The notes: generated by a model from the sequence alone, not told the origin. Counted from the first letter of the stretch, positions 9,277 through 19,999 are shown. The stretch: 64,000 nt of DNA from an uncultured Pseudomonadales bacterium (GCA_958296195.1 OY282455.1:2852001-2916000); one strand, 5' to 3'. Program-made: numbers and translations.

Positions 9277-10890
9277 CTAGAACTGGTTCATCGTGTTCGC
9301 CGCGCCGCCGGCCAACAGCGCCTTCTCGCCTAGGAAGTACTCCTTGTGGTCATCGCCGATGTTGGAACCGGCGAGGTCCTGGTGCTTGACCGCCGCCAAC
9401 TCACGGCGGATCTCCCGGCGTTGCACGCCTTTGACGTAGGCGAGCATGCCAAGGTCGCCGAAGTAGCCCTCCGCCAGCACATCCGTGCCCAAGGCCGTTT
9501 CGTGGTAGGTAGGCAGGGTGATCAGGTGGTGGAAGATGCCGGCTTGCTGGGCCGCATCCTTCTGGAAGTGGGCGATCAGTTCGTCCGCCGCCTCCGCCAA
9601 GGGCGTGCCGTCGTATTCCGCCGCCATCAACCCCTTGGTGAAAACGGCCGGGTCGGGATAGGCCGACAGATCCTTGCCGCCCGCCCGCCACTCGGCATAG
9701 ACCTGCTCCCGGAACGCCAAGGTCCAGTTGAAGGAGGGCGAGTTGTTGTAAACCAGTTTGGCCTGGGGCATCTGCTCGCGCACCGCGTTGACCAAGCCGC
9801 TGATCTGTTCGAGGTTGGGTCGCTCGGTTTCGATCCACAGCAGGTCGGCGCCGTGCTCTAGGCTGGTGACGCAATCCAGCACGACGCGGTCTGCGCCGGT
9901 GCCCTCGCGGAAGGCGTACAGGCCGTTGTCCAGCCGTAGCGGACGGCACAGCTTGCCGTTTTGATGGATGGTGACGTCGCCGTCGCGCAGCTCCTCCAAA
10001 TCATGCACTTGGGTGGCCTCCAGAAAGCTGCAATAGCGGTCGCCCAAGTCTCCGGGCGTCTTGGACACCGGAATCTTCATGGTCAGCCCGGCGCCGAGGG
10101 AGTCCGTTCTGGCCACGATGATGCCGTTCTCCACGCCCAGCTCAAGGAAGGCGTAACGGATGGCGTTCAGCTTGGAGACGAAGTCCTCGTGGGGCACGGT
10201 GACCTTGCCGGCTTGGTGCCCGCACTGCTTGGCGTCCGAAACTTGGTTTTCGATCTGAATGGCGCAGGCGCCGGCCTCGATCATGCGCTTGGCCAGCAGG
10301 TAGGTGGCCTCCTCGTTGCCGAAGCCGGCGTCGATGTCGGCGATCATCGGCACCACATGGGTCTCAAAGTTGTCGATCCGGGAAATGACCCCGGCCAAGT
10401 TGCTGCCCTTGGCGCGGGCCTCGTCAAGCTCCGCGAACAGGTGCCGCAGTTCCCTAGCGTCCGCTTGGCGCAGGAAGGTGTAGATCTCCTCGATGAGGTC
10501 CGGCACCGTGGTCTTCTCGTGCATGCTCTGGTCCGGCAGGGGGCCGAACTTCGAGCGCAGCGCCGCCACCATCCAGCCGCTCAGATAGATGTAGGACTTG
10601 TTGGTGGTGCGGCGGTGCTTCTTCACGGACATCATCACCTGCTGCGCGGTGAAGCCGTGCCAGCAGCCCAAGGACTGGGTGTAGTTGCTGGGGTCCGCAT
10701 CGTACTCCGCCATGTCCCGGCGCATGATGTCGGCGGTGTAGCGGGCGATGTCGAGGCCCGTGCGGAAACGGTTCTGCAGGCGCATCCGCACGACATATTC
10801 GGGGTTGACCGCCTGCCAGTTCGGCTGCTTGCGCAGTTCTCGAGCGGCCTCTTCAATCTGTTGCAGGTAGTTGGAAAGATGGGTGGACAT
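9277..10890 (-). CDS. aceA: Isocitrate lyase (long form)
   Basis: It cleaves isocitrate to glyoxylate and succinate, the first step of the glyoxylate shunt. The 537-residue protein is the Pseudomonas-type long form. The catalytic cysteine lies in SDAKQCGHQ (Cys223), and IADIDAGFGN carries metal-binding residues. The signal RRTTNKSYIYLSGWM near residue 100 belongs to the extended N-terminal part. It is transcribed alone, with an AT-rich upstream region containing an inverted repeat. Icd, the enzyme competing for isocitrate, is encoded at 16.7 kb. Confidence 0.95.
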   Translation of the reverse strand: MSTHLSNYLQQIEEAARELRKQPNWQAVNPEYVVRMRLQNRFRTGLDIARYTADIMRRDMAEYDADPSNYTQSLGCWHGFTAQQVMMSVKKHRRTTNKSYIYLSGWMVAALRSKFGPLPDQSMHEKTTVPDLIEEIYTFLRQADARELRHLFAELDEARAKGSNLAGVISRIDNFETHVVPMIADIDAGFGNEEATYLLAKRMIEAGACAIQIENQVSDAKQCGHQAGKVTVPHEDFVSKLNAIRYAFLELGVENGIIVARTDSLGAGLTMKIPVSKTPGDLGDRYCSFLEATQVHDLEELRDGDVTIHQNGKLCRPLRLDNGLYAFREGTGADRVVLDCVTSLEHGADLLWIETERPNLEQISGLVNAVREQMPQAKLVYNNSPSFNWTLAFREQVYAEWRAGGKDLSAYPDPAVFTKGLMAAEYDGTPLAEAADELIAHFQKDAAQQAGIFHHLITLPTYHETALGTDVLAEGYFGDLGMLAYVKGVQRREIRRELAAVKHQDLAGSNIGDDHKEYFLGEKALLAGGAANTMNQF

Positions 10891-10967
10891 TGGGGTTCCT
10901 CGCTTGGGCTGGGTGCAATGGCGACGGCACCTTATACAAAAAATTATGGAATGTATGGATACTAATA

Positions 10968-10992
10968 ATTTCTTTTTTGGAATAAAAGAAAT
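10968..10992. repeat. AT-rich inverted repeat upstream of aceA
   Basis: A perfect 9-bp inverted repeat (ATTTCTTTT / AAAAGAAAT) with a 7-base loop lies 78 bp upstream of the aceA start and 40 bp after the acetyltransferase stop. It could be an operator for aceA or part of a terminator for the upstream gene; there is no GC-rich stem, which argues against a classical terminator. Confidence 0.35.
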
Positions 10993-11031
10993 CGACTTGC
11001 CCCGGCGCGTTGCCGGTGTCTGGAAGCTGGG

Positions 11032-11451
11032 CTAGGGCCGCTCCATTTCGATATGCTCAATGCCGGCGTCCATGAACGTCTCGCCTTGGGGGATGAAGCC
11101 GGCCCGTCGGTAAAACGCCTCTGCATTGATCTGCGCATGGAGGAAGCATCTAAGGCAGCCCGCCGCCTCGGCCGCGGCGATGGCGGCCTGCAGCAGCAGT
11201 GCGCCGACGCCGCAACGCCGATGCGCCGGCAGCACCGCCATGCGGCCGATCTGGCCGCTGGGCAGCAGCCGTGCGCAGCCGATGTCCTCGCCGGCTGCTG
11301 ACAGGGCCAGAAAGTGGCGAGCGGATTCGTCCTCCCCGTCCAACTCCAGATGCTCCGGCACACCTTGCTCGACCACGAACACCGCGCTGCGGATTGCCGT
11401 CAGCCGCTCCCGGTGGGAGGCCCAAGGCACTGATTCAATCCTAGCCTGCAT
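11032..11451 (-). CDS. GNAT-family N-acetyltransferase
   Basis: This 139-residue protein is a compact GNAT enzyme, which transfers acetyl from acetyl-CoA to an amine. It shows VFVVEQGVP early on, the acetyl-CoA pyrophosphate-binding motif RRCGVGALLL, and NAEAFYRRAGF near the C-terminus, as in ElaA/YjcF-like acetyltransferases. I chose the ATG at 11451 because homology-like sequence begins there (MQARIESVPW); the frame is open to 11550. The substrate is unknown. Confidence 0.8.
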   Translation of the reverse strand: MQARIESVPWASHRERLTAIRSAVFVVEQGVPEHLELDGEDESARHFLALSAAGEDIGCARLLPSGQIGRMAVLPAHRRCGVGALLLQAAIAAAEAAGCLRCFLHAQINAEAFYRRAGFIPQGETFMDAGIEHIEMERP

Positions 11452-11613
11452 GTTCAGATGCTCCGCCGCGCTGCGCCGCCAAGCTGCCTTTGTCCGTTCA
11501 CAGCCCCGATGCCAGGGCCGGCTGTGGGGTTGCGCCGGCGCGTTTGGCAAAACGCCGCCAATCGAGACTCGGGGGAGGGGGGAGAGTCACTGCGGGGTGT
11601 TGGCCCCACTCCT

Positions 11614-12990
11614 TCAGTCCCCGTGCGGCCGCGCCAGCCGCTCGGCCAGGCCGGTGTAGCCCTCCGGCGCGAGGCCGCTGAGTTGGCGGCGGGCGTCCTC
11701 CGGCAAGTCGAGTTCGTCCAGCAGTTCGGCGAAGCCGGCCGCGTCCAAGCGCCGCCCGCGGGTGGCCTCCTTGAGCCTTTCGTAGGGTTCGGCGAGGCCG
11801 TGCTTGCGCATCAGGGTTTGCACCGCCTCGGCCAGCACCTCCCAGTTGCCGTCCAGGTCCGCGCGGATGCGGCTGCGGTTTATGGAAAGACGGGACAGCC
11901 CCTTGAGCGCGGACTGATAGGCGAGGCTGCAATGGGCCAAGGCGGTGCCCATGTTGCGCAGCACGGTGGAGTCCGATAAGTCCCGCTGCCAGCGGGACAC
12001 GGGCAGCTTTTCGGCCATGTGGCCCAGCAAGGCATTGGCGATGCCGAGGTTGCCCTCGGCGTTCTCGAAGTCGATGGGGTTCACCTTGTGCGGCATGGTC
12101 GAGGAGCCGGTTTCGCCGGCTACGGGGCGTTGGCCGAAATAGTCGATGGCGATGTAGCCCCAGAGGTCCCGGCAGAAATCCAGAAGCACTTGGTTGCAGC
12201 GCATGTAGGCGTGGAACAGCTCCGCCATCTGGTCATGGGGCTCGATTTGAGTGGTCAAGGGATTTGGGGTGAGGCCAAGGCTGGTGATGAACTCTGCGCT
12301 TACGGCCGGCCAGTCCACGTTCGGATAGGCAACGACATGGGCGTTGAAGTTGCCCACGGCGCCGTTCAGCTTGCCGGCCAGGGGTGTGGCGTCAACCGGC
12401 TGTAGCCGTCGCGCCAAGCGTTCGCTGAAAACGCGCAGCTCCTTGGCCAAGGTGGTGGGGGAGGCCGGTTGGCCGTGGGTGCGGGCCAACATGGGCAGCT
12501 GGCCGGCGTCCTTGGCCAAGGCGTTTACGGCGTCAATGAGCCGCTGCATCTGCCCGCGCAGAACTCGCCGGCCGGCCTGGAGCATAAGGCCGTGGGCGAG
12601 GTTGTTGATGTCCTCCGAAGTGCAGGCGAAGTGGACGAATTCCACGCAGGGCGCTAGGCCCGCAACGCCGCGGATAGCCTCCTTGACGAAGTATTCCACC
12701 GCCTTGACGTCATGGTTGGTGGTCGCTTCAAGAGTCTTTATCTGGGCGGCGTCCGCCAGCGTGAAATCCGTGTGGATGCGGCGCACCGCCTGCATTTGCG
12801 CCTCCGTCAGCGGCGGCAGTTCGGGCGCATCGGGCAGAGCCGCCAAGGCCAGAAACCACTCGCACTCCACCCGAACGCGGCAACGAATGAGTCCGTATTC
12901 GCTGAATATCGGCGCCAGCGCTTCGGCCTTGCCGCGGTAGCGCCCATCCACCGCGGTGATTGCCGTCAAGGGGTCAAGACTGAGCGTCAT
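11614..12990 (-). CDS. purB: Adenylosuccinate lyase
   Basis: It catalyses two fumarate-releasing steps of purine synthesis: SAICAR to AICAR, and adenylosuccinate to AMP. The 458-residue protein carries the fumarase/aspartase-superfamily signature GSSTMPHKVNPIDFE, the N-terminal DGRYRGK segment typical of the gammaproteobacterial type, and TSEDINN. The start is ATG 12990, overlapping hflD by 4 bases; the same frame is open further upstream but that part is only the shadow of hflD. Gene order mnmA-hflD-purB is as in Escherichia coli. Confidence 0.95.
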   Translation of the reverse strand: MTLSLDPLTAITAVDGRYRGKAEALAPIFSEYGLIRCRVRVECEWFLALAALPDAPELPPLTEAQMQAVRRIHTDFTLADAAQIKTLEATTNHDVKAVEYFVKEAIRGVAGLAPCVEFVHFACTSEDINNLAHGLMLQAGRRVLRGQMQRLIDAVNALAKDAGQLPMLARTHGQPASPTTLAKELRVFSERLARRLQPVDATPLAGKLNGAVGNFNAHVVAYPNVDWPAVSAEFITSLGLTPNPLTTQIEPHDQMAELFHAYMRCNQVLLDFCRDLWGYIAIDYFGQRPVAGETGSSTMPHKVNPIDFENAEGNLGIANALLGHMAEKLPVSRWQRDLSDSTVLRNMGTALAHCSLAYQSALKGLSRLSINRSRIRADLDGNWEVLAEAVQTLMRKHGLAEPYERLKEATRGRRLDAAGFAELLDELDLPEDARRQLSGLAPEGYTGLAERLARPHGD

Positions 12991-13595
12991 GCTAGCTGCG
13001 CCTCCAGCCCGTCCAGGCCCGCCAGCAGCCGCCGGCGCTGCAGCAGAAATTGCCAGCGCCGCCCGCCCAACTGCCCCCAGAGCCAGGCGAAGCGGACCGC
13101 CGCCAACAACAGGGCGCGAATGCGGGCGGCGGTGGTCGGCTGCTGCAACGAGGCTGCATCGCCGACGACCTGAATGCGCTTGCCGAGGCTGCTGACGGTC
13201 TTTTGGTAGATTTCGTCCAGCGTCAGCATCAGGCTGGCGTCGCACCTTGCGCCGGCCAATGGCGGCAGCAGCCGGCCAAGGCGTTCGGCCACCTCGGCGT
13301 CGCGCTTTAGCTGCGCCGCCAACTCCATGACGACAAAGGCGTACTTGATGACTGGAAGCTGCCGCCGTTCGCCGGCAATGGCGCCCTTGGCCGTTTCCAC
13401 GCCGGAACGATACAGATCGGGGCGTGGAAAGACCTCCGACAAGCTCTGGGCGTCGCCGGTGAAGAGCGGTGCCAGGATGTGGTCGATGCTATGGTGGTCG
13501 CGTCCGTGGGCGCTGGCGTGAACTTCGGCTAAGGCCTCAAAGGTTGCGGCCAAGGACAGGGAGCGGTAGTCCAAATCGTCCTCGGGCTTACCCAC
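12987..13595 (-). CDS. hflD: High frequency lysogenization protein HflD homologue
   Basis: HflD is a peripheral membrane protein that in E. coli binds phage lambda CII; its general cell role is unclear. The 202-residue protein has the family pattern [38 protein letters not shown] and a hydrophobic [17 protein letters not shown] segment. I chose GTG 13595 because a GGAGGGAGG ribosome-binding site lies 5 bases upstream. The frame is open to 13823 but that is mnmA shadow. It overlaps mnmA by 8 bases and purB by 4. Confidence 0.85.
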   Translation of the reverse strand: MGKPEDDLDYRSLSLAATFEALAEVHASAHGRDHHSIDHILAPLFTGDAQSLSEVFPRPDLYRSGVETAKGAIAGERRQLPVIKYAFVVMELAAQLKRDAEVAERLGRLLPPLAGARCDASLMLTLDEIYQKTVSSLGKRIQVVGDAASLQQPTTAARIRALLLAAVRFAWLWGQLGGRRWQFLLQRRRLLAGLDGLEAQLA

Positions 13596-14739
13596 GGCGA
13601 CCTCCCTCCACAGCGCCATTCGCCGCCAAGCCCTGATTGCCGGCGCCAACCCTTGCGGGCCGCTCCCCGAAGCGCTCGATGACGCCGCCGCCGAGGCAGA
13701 CATCGCCATCATAGAAGCAGACGTACTGGCCTGGAGCGATGGCCCTTTGCGGCTCGTCAAAGGCGACGGAGACGCCGCCTTCAGTTTGGGCCTGAACCAC
13801 AACCGCTTGGTCGGGCTGGCCATGCCTGATCTTCGCCGTGCAGCGCAAGGGCAGTTGCGGCGCGGCTGTCAGCCAATTCAGGCGGCCGGCGCTCAGCCAG
13901 TCGTTCAGCAGCGCCGCAGGGTTTTGGGTGACGATGAGCTGGTTGCGCTCCGAGTCCTTGTCGAGGACGTACCAAGGCGCTTCGGGACGCCCCGCCAAGC
14001 CGCCGATGGCCAATCCCTGCCGTTGCCCTCGGGTGTAGTAGGCGAGACCCGGATGTTCGCCGAGCACCGCTCCCGACTCGTCCGTGACGGCGCCCGGATT
14101 GTGGGGCAGATAGCGTTGCAGGAAGTCCCGGAAGCGCCGCTCGCCGATGAAGCAGATGCCGGTGGAGTCCTTCTTATCGTGGTTGTGCAAGCCGGCGCGG
14201 CGGGCGATGCGCCGCACTTCCGCCTTGGTCAGTTCGCCCACCGGAAAGAGCGCCGCCGTCAATTGTTGGGCGGTCAACGCCTGCAGGAAGTAGGTTTGGT
14301 CCTTGGCGGCGTCCCGGCCCTTCAACAACTGCACACCGGCGCCGGTGTGGTGCAGGCGCGCGTAGTGGCCCGTGGCGGTGCGGTCCGCGCCCAAGGCTTC
14401 GGCGTAGCGGCTGAACTGCTTGAACTTGATTTCCCGGTTGCACAGCACGTCCGGGTTGGGCGTACGCCCGGCGCGGCATTCGTCCAAAAAGGCGGTGAAC
14501 ACGTCGTCCCAGTACTCGGCGGCGAAATTGGCGCTGTGCAGCTCAATGCCGAGTTTGTCGCAGACCCTGGCGGCGTCCTCGTAGTCCGCTTGGGCGGTGC
14601 AGAATTCCGAGCCGTCGTCCTCGTCCCAGTTCTTCATGAACAGGCCGGCAACGTCCCGTCCCTCCCGGCGCAGCAGCAGCGCGGCGACGGATGAGTCCAC
14701 CCCTCCAGACATTCCCACTATGACGCGGTCCGCATTCAC
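13588..14739 (-). CDS. mnmA: tRNA-specific 2-thiouridylase
   Basis: MnmA adds sulfur to uridine 34 of Lys, Glu and Gln tRNAs, taking it from the TusE persulfide. The 383-residue protein starts at GTG 14739. It shows the PP-loop GMSGGVDSS (9-17), the nucleophilic cysteine in PNPDVLC (Cys100) and the persulfide cysteine in STGICFIG (Cys196). A TATAAT-type -10 sequence (reverse complement at 14773-14778) lies upstream. The Tus relay proteins that feed it are encoded at 31.5-33 kb in this window. Confidence 0.95.
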   Translation of the reverse strand: MNADRVIVGMSGGVDSSVAALLLRREGRDVAGLFMKNWDEDDGSEFCTAQADYEDAARVCDKLGIELHSANFAAEYWDDVFTAFLDECRAGRTPNPDVLCNREIKFKQFSRYAEALGADRTATGHYARLHHTGAGVQLLKGRDAAKDQTYFLQALTAQQLTAALFPVGELTKAEVRRIARRAGLHNHDKKDSTGICFIGERRFRDFLQRYLPHNPGAVTDESGAVLGEHPGLAYYTRGQRQGLAIGGLAGRPEAPWYVLDKDSERNQLIVTQNPAALLNDWLSAGRLNWLTAAPQLPLRCTAKIRHGQPDQAVVVQAQTEGGVSVAFDEPQRAIAPGQYVCFYDGDVCLGGGVIERFGERPARVGAGNQGLAANGAVEGGRRG

Positions 14740-14910
14740 GAAAGCGTTCTCGACGTTGACGGCAAGACGTTCATTATAGCCGCGCAGCGCCTAGCGCATT
14801 CTGGACGGATGCCGTGCTTGTCTCAGCCGATGTCGCTACCCCTAGCTCGCCTACTGCACCAAGGGTCGAGACGGCGCCACTGCCCAAGCAAAGCGGGGGA
14901 AGCCGCTATA

Positions 14911-15405
14911 ATGCCCGCCATGAGCGAGTTGACCCACATCAATAGGCACGGCGAAGCGACCATGGTGGACGTCGCCGACAAGGCGGAGACCCGCCGCGTC
15001 GCCGTGGCCGAGGCGCGGCTGCGGATGCAGCCGCCCACCTTGAACCAGATCTTGGACGGCGGCTTGGCCAAGGGCGATGCGTTGGCGGTGGCCCGGGTGG
15101 CCGGCATTCAGGCGGCGAAGCGCTGCGCCGATTTGATCCCCCTCTGCCATCCCTTGCCGCTGAATCTCGTGTCCGTGGACTTCCAAGCGGCGCCGCCGGA
15201 CGCCTTGGCCATCACCGCGGAATGCCGCGTCACCGGCCGCACCGGCGTGGAGATGGAGGCCATGACCGCAGCCAGCATCGCTGCCCTAACCATCTACGAC
15301 CTGTGCAAAGCCATCGACCGCAGCATGGCGGTGGAGCAAGTGCGCCTGCTGCGCAAGGAGGGCGGGCGCAGCGGCCTGTGGCGACGCCCGGAGGGAGCTG
15401 GCTGA
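14911..15405 (+). CDS. moaC: Cyclic pyranopterin monophosphate synthase
   Basis: MoaC makes cyclic pyranopterin monophosphate from the MoaA product in molybdenum-cofactor synthesis. Signature segments are [21 protein letters not shown] and the catalytic KAIDRSM. Two starts are close: ATG 14911, with GGGGGA 10 bases upstream, and ATG 14920, which gives the family-typical beginning [14 protein letters not shown] at 14907-14912 overlaps the first ATG; if it is the -10 element the mRNA would begin at about the second ATG and be nearly leaderless. MoaA is not encoded nearby. The stop overlaps a short downstream ORF. Confidence 0.92.
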   Translation: MPAMSELTHINRHGEATMVDVADKAETRRVAVAEARLRMQPPTLNQILDGGLAKGDALAVARVAGIQAAKRCADLIPLCHPLPLNLVSVDFQAAPPDALAITAECRVTGRTGVEMEAMTAASIAALTIYDLCKAIDRSMAVEQVRLLRKEGGRSGLWRRPEGAG

Positions 15406-15605
15406 TGGCCGCCGTGGCCAAATCCCCCTTGATTCGGCGACCAAGGCGGGGCACCCAAAAAGTCAGACCTAGCCGCGCTCCGTTCGGCAAACCGAGGCCA
15501 TTGCCTTGGATGAGGCGGCGGGCAACCACCCTATTTGACGGCGGTTTAGGGAAAATCGCCGAGGGCGGCAACCCTAATCGACGGCGTTGGGGTGCAAGGC
15601 GGTGA
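15405..15605 (+). CDS. Possible small basic protein between moaC and moaD
   Basis: An ORF of 66 codons starts at the ATG overlapping the moaC stop (TGATG) and ends overlapping the moaD start (GTGA), so it would be coupled to both. The product would be very basic (many Arg, Lys and Pro) with no domain I recognise. The overlaps are the only argument for it; the composition is also what random GC-rich sequence gives. It may be spacer rather than a gene. Confidence 0.22.
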   Translation: MAAVAKSPLIRRPRRGTQKVRPSRAPFGKPRPLPWMRRRATTLFDGGLGKIAEGGNPNRRRWGARR

Positions 15606-15862
15606 TCCGGGTCCTCTTTTTCGCCTCCCTCAAGGAGGCCGTTGGCTTGGACTGCTGGGAGTGCGGGGTTCCTCAAGGCGGCGCCATGCGCTTGGATGCT
15701 TTGCTGGCGGCGCTGCGGCAACAGTTGGGCGCGGCCGGCTACGCGGCCTTGACCGCCGAGAACGTGCGCATTGCCGTGAACCAGGAATTCATTGACGGCG
15801 AGGCAACAGAGCTTCGTTCCGGCGACGAAGTGGCCTTTCTGCCTCCGGTCACCGGCGGCTGA
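15602..15862 (+). CDS. moaD: Molybdopterin synthase sulfur-carrier subunit
   Basis: MoaD is a ubiquitin-fold sulfur carrier; its C-terminal Gly-Gly is thiocarboxylated and donates sulfur to make molybdopterin. This 86-residue protein begins VIRVLFFASLKEAVG and ends PPVTGG, the required Gly-Gly tail. I use GTG 15602 because the family-like sequence begins there; a TTG at 15587 in the same frame is an alternative. moaE follows after 147 bp. Confidence 0.9.
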   Translation: MIRVLFFASLKEAVGLDCWECGVPQGGAMRLDALLAALRQQLGAAGYAALTAENVRIAVNQEFIDGEATELRSGDEVAFLPPVTGG

Positions 15863-16009
15863 AAGAGCAGGGACGCTGCCGGACTAGCGGGGGCAGGCAC
15901 CGTGGCGGAAGTTGCAGGCACCGTTCGCAAGGCGTTTGCGGACCGATGGGGAAAGGCCGGCTGGCGGGACAGCCGACTTGACGGAACGGCGGGTTGAAGA
16001 TGCCGGGCT

Positions 16010-16504
16010 ATGGCTGCATCCATGAATGACATCAGGGTTCAGGCGGAGGATTTCTCCATGCCGGCGGAGTGGGACCGGCTCCGCGCCCGCCTAGGCACGG
16101 ACGCCGGCGCCGTCGCCGCCTTCATAGGGTTGGTGCGGGACGTTCAGGAAAGTGCGTCAACCGTCCTGACCTTGGAGCACTATCCCGGCATGACGGAGAG
16201 AAGCATCGCCGCCATCGTCAAAGAGGCCGAACGCCGTTGGTCTTTGGCCGCGGCTACCGTCATCCACCGTGTTGGTAGGCTGCGCCCGGCGGACCAGATC
16301 GTGCTGGTGCTCGCCGCCTCTCGGCATCGGGCGGAGGCTTTGGCGGCCTGCGCCTTCATCATCGACTGCCTGAAGACGGATGCGGTCTTCTGGAAGAAGG
16401 AGGCCGCCGGCGAAGCCGCCCGCTGGGTGGAGGCCACCGGCGGCGACCTGGAGCGAGCCGCCCAGCAAAGAGCGGTTGGCGGCGCGTCGCCGCAGACCAA
16501 CTGA
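16010..16504 (+). CDS. moaE: Molybdopterin synthase catalytic subunit
   Basis: MoaE pairs with MoaD to insert the dithiolene sulfurs of molybdopterin. This 164-residue protein shows AFIGLVRD near the N-terminus, LEHYPGMTE, IHRVGRLRPADQIVLVL, and the active-site region DCLKTDAVFWKKE with the conserved lysines. ATG 16010 or 16022 could be used; both keep the conserved core. The 147 bp between moaD and moaE hold no ORF that I would call. Confidence 0.92.
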   Translation: MAASMNDIRVQAEDFSMPAEWDRLRARLGTDAGAVAAFIGLVRDVQESASTVLTLEHYPGMTERSIAAIVKEAERRWSLAAATVIHRVGRLRPADQIVLVLAASRHRAEALAACAFIIDCLKTDAVFWKKEAAGEAARWVEATGGDLERAAQQRAVGGASPQTN

Positions 16505-16678
16505 ATGTGGCCCACTAAAGCTGGGTTGGCGCCGTTGCGGGGCAACCCTCTGCCTATTTGGCTGCGCTGCTTTGGCTGCGTTACGCCCGCTGGGGTTGCT
16601 CGGCCGGCAGCTTAGCCGCGCCTTGCGCTATACTTACCGGTTTTCCCCCACCCGCCGCTTGGTTTTGGAGCGAACTGC

Positions 16679-17938
<1,260 letters not shown>

Positions 17939-18022
17939 GCCCCGCCAATGCCGCCGGGGTTGACTCCGCCGAGAGCCGCGGTCGTCAACAGATCCTAAAC
18001 TGGCGGCAAAGAGACCCTAGCG

Positions 18023-18241
18023 CTAAGGCTCGTCCTCCGCCACCGCACGGATGTTCACGGCTTGCAGCCCCTTGGCGCCGGGCACTGCGTCAAAGGACAC
18101 TTTCTGCCCGGCGTTGAGGGTCTTGTAGCCGTCCATCTGAATGGCCGAATAGTGGGCGAAGAGGTCCTCGCCGCCCTCATCCGGCAGGATGAAGCCGTAG
18201 CCCTTGGCGTTGTTGAACCACTTGACGCTTCCCGTAGCGAT
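18023..18241 (-). CDS. Cold-shock domain protein, probable ATC start
   Basis: This is a CspA-family single-stranded nucleic-acid-binding protein with [14 protein letters not shown] (RNP1) and DLFAHYSAI (RNP2-like). Family members start MATGxVKWFN. Here the matching position is an ATC codon, with a perfect AGGAGG eight bases upstream, giving 72 residues, the normal size. The frame is open upstream to a TTG at 18313, but that start has no ribosome-binding site and would add 24 atypical residues; no ATG or GTG lies between. I therefore infer initiation at ATC, which is rare in bacteria. A sequencing error at this codon is the alternative. Confidence 0.8.
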   Translation of the reverse strand: MATGSVKWFNNAKGYGFILPDEGGEDLFAHYSAIQMDGYKTLNAGQKVSFDAVPGAKGLQAVNIRAVAEDEP

Positions 18242-18683
18242 TGCGGCATCCTCCTGTTCTTCCCGACTTGCGCCATCCGGCTCCCCAACGCACTTTCCTA
18301 CCGATTCCGCCAATCGTCAAGTGGCAACCGCTCCGCCTGCTCTTGCGCCCCTCCCGTATTTTTATTGACGGGTTGATTGCGACCGTTGTGAATCCGGCAA
18401 CCACAGCGGGTTAAGGGAGTGTTCTCCAATGGTGCAAGCCAGTCGATTCGTCATTGTGGCAGTCCGTCGGCTGGTCTTGCCGGTGCCGTTGGGTGCCTCT
18501 GCAATGATGGGCCTTTAGCTGGGAAGCGTGTGGGGAACTCCCGCAGGAAAATATCCACCGCCCTGTGCGCCAATTCCCGCAGGCATGGGGATGAATTGCT
18601 GCGGCCTCAGTGTGGCGAAGGCCTACGCGAACTGGGGATATCCGCCGTATCCAAGCGCTGCGGACGAGGCCAAGCTGGGCGCC

Positions 18684-19904
18684 ATGGACCAGCAGCCGCC
18701 CCAAGGAAGGCCCGGCGCGGGGGCGAAAGGGGATGTTTCCCGCCCGAAGCACGACCCCGGCCAGAAGCGCCTGTTCTCGCACCGGCGCATGGTCGCCGAT
18801 CTGTTGCGCCTGCTGCCGGAGGGCCTAGCCGGGAGCCTTGACCTCAAAACCCTGCGCCGCCTGCCGGCCGAGCACGTCGGCGATGCCCTGCGCAGCCGCC
18901 GCAGCGACATGCCCTGGCGCATCGACTTCCTGCCGCCCCGCGAACCGCTGTTCGCCGCGGGAGGCGCAACACCGTTTGAGGCCGCTGGGTTCCAAGCGGA
19001 GGGGGCTTTCCCACATGACTCCATTTCCCTAAGTCATTCGGTGCCGGAACATCCGGGAGTCTGCCTACTGGTGATCGAATTTCAATCCACAGTGGATCCC
19101 CGCATGGCGGAGCGGATGCAGGAGTACGCAGCGATGCTGCGCGGCGACTTGGCCCGGGAGGGCAGGGTGCGGGGTCCGGGCGGCGGGCCGCCGCCCCTGC
19201 TGCCACTGGTGGTTTACAACGGTAGGCGGCCTTGGACGGCACCAGTTGACTTGGGTGGTGGATTGGGAGACCTGCCGGCGAGGTTGGCGGACATACAGCC
19301 GAAGTTTGAGTACATGCTGCTGGAGGTGCGGCGCTTCGACCGGGACGCCTTGGCGTTGGGGTTGCAGGAGGGTGCCTCCGGCGTAAACTTCGCCTTGGCG
19401 CAGTTTGCTTTGGAGAACGCCTCGGCGGAAAGCCTGCCGGAGGCCATGTCCGCCGTCGCTCGGCTGCTGAGGGCGGAGGGCGAGTTGGACTTGGCGGAGT
19501 CGTTCGAAATGTGGGTTGAGGGTGTGCTGGAGCCCAGATTGGGCGTTCGGCTGCCGTCTTTGGCAAGGATGATGGAGGAGCCACCGATGCTGGCGGAGAC
19601 ATTGGACGAATGGGCCGAGGAGAAGTATCGGCTGGGGCAAACCGAAGGCATGGAGCGGGGCCGCGCCGAGGGCTTGCGGCGAGGCGTGGAGCAAGGCCGC
19701 TTTGAAGGCCGGGCCGAGGGAATGGAGCGGGAGCGGGCGTTGCTGCTCCGTCAGGCGAGGCGGCGGTTCGGCGCGGATGTCGCGGAGGCGTTGTCGAAGC
19801 TGATTGAGGGAGTGGACGATCCCGACCGTCTTGCCGAGGTGGGGGATTTGGTTGTGGATTGCGCCACCGGGAGTGACCTGCTGGCCCGCGCCGGCCACGC
19901 CTGA
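18684..19904 (+). CDS. Rpn/YhgA-like PD-(D/E)xK family protein
   Basis: This protein of about 406 residues resembles the recombination-promoting nuclease (Rpn, formerly transposase_31) family. The N-terminal region HDPGQKRLFSHRRMVADLLR is the family opening. MPWRIDF and LLVIEFQS (about residues 76-82 and 128-135) are the likely catalytic Asp and Glu-x-Gln of the nuclease core. LLPLVVYNG follows, and the C-terminal third is a charged helix with repeated EGMERGR-like segments. Rpn proteins cut DNA and are often in many paralogous copies. A broken relative lies at 53.7 kb. The start is uncertain: ATG 18684 gives the family-like length, while the frame is open back to GTG 18528. Confidence 0.75.
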   Translation: MDQQPPQGRPGAGAKGDVSRPKHDPGQKRLFSHRRMVADLLRLLPEGLAGSLDLKTLRRLPAEHVGDALRSRRSDMPWRIDFLPPREPLFAAGGATPFEAAGFQAEGAFPHDSISLSHSVPEHPGVCLLVIEFQSTVDPRMAERMQEYAAMLRGDLAREGRVRGPGGGPPPLLPLVVYNGRRPWTAPVDLGGGLGDLPARLADIQPKFEYMLLEVRRFDRDALALGLQEGASGVNFALAQFALENASAESLPEAMSAVARLLRAEGELDLAESFEMWVEGVLEPRLGVRLPSLARMMEEPPMLAETLDEWAEEKYRLGQTEGMERGRAEGLRRGVEQGRFEGRAEGMERERALLLRQARRRFGADVAEALSKLIEGVDDPDRLAEVGDLVVDCATGSDLLARAGHA

Positions 19905-19963
19905 ACGTCCCGGCGCTGTCCGGCTGCGCGGGGACAATGCGCCGCTTGATATTCCGGCGCATC

Positions 19964-19999
19964 TATTGCGCACTCCGCGTGTATTGCGCACTCCGCGTG
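19964..19999. repeat. 18-bp tandem duplication upstream of clpS
   Basis: The 18-base unit TATTGCGCACTCCGCGTG occurs twice without a gap, 69 bp before the clpS start. A third TGCGC-containing partial resemblance lies nearby (AGTGCGCGTTCC at 20041). It could be a promoter-proximal binding site or simple slippage. Confidence 0.6.

Noticed and set aside
9961-10965. Long plus-strand ORF of 334 codons
   Set aside because: Antisense to isocitrate lyase; long antisense frames are expected at this GC content.
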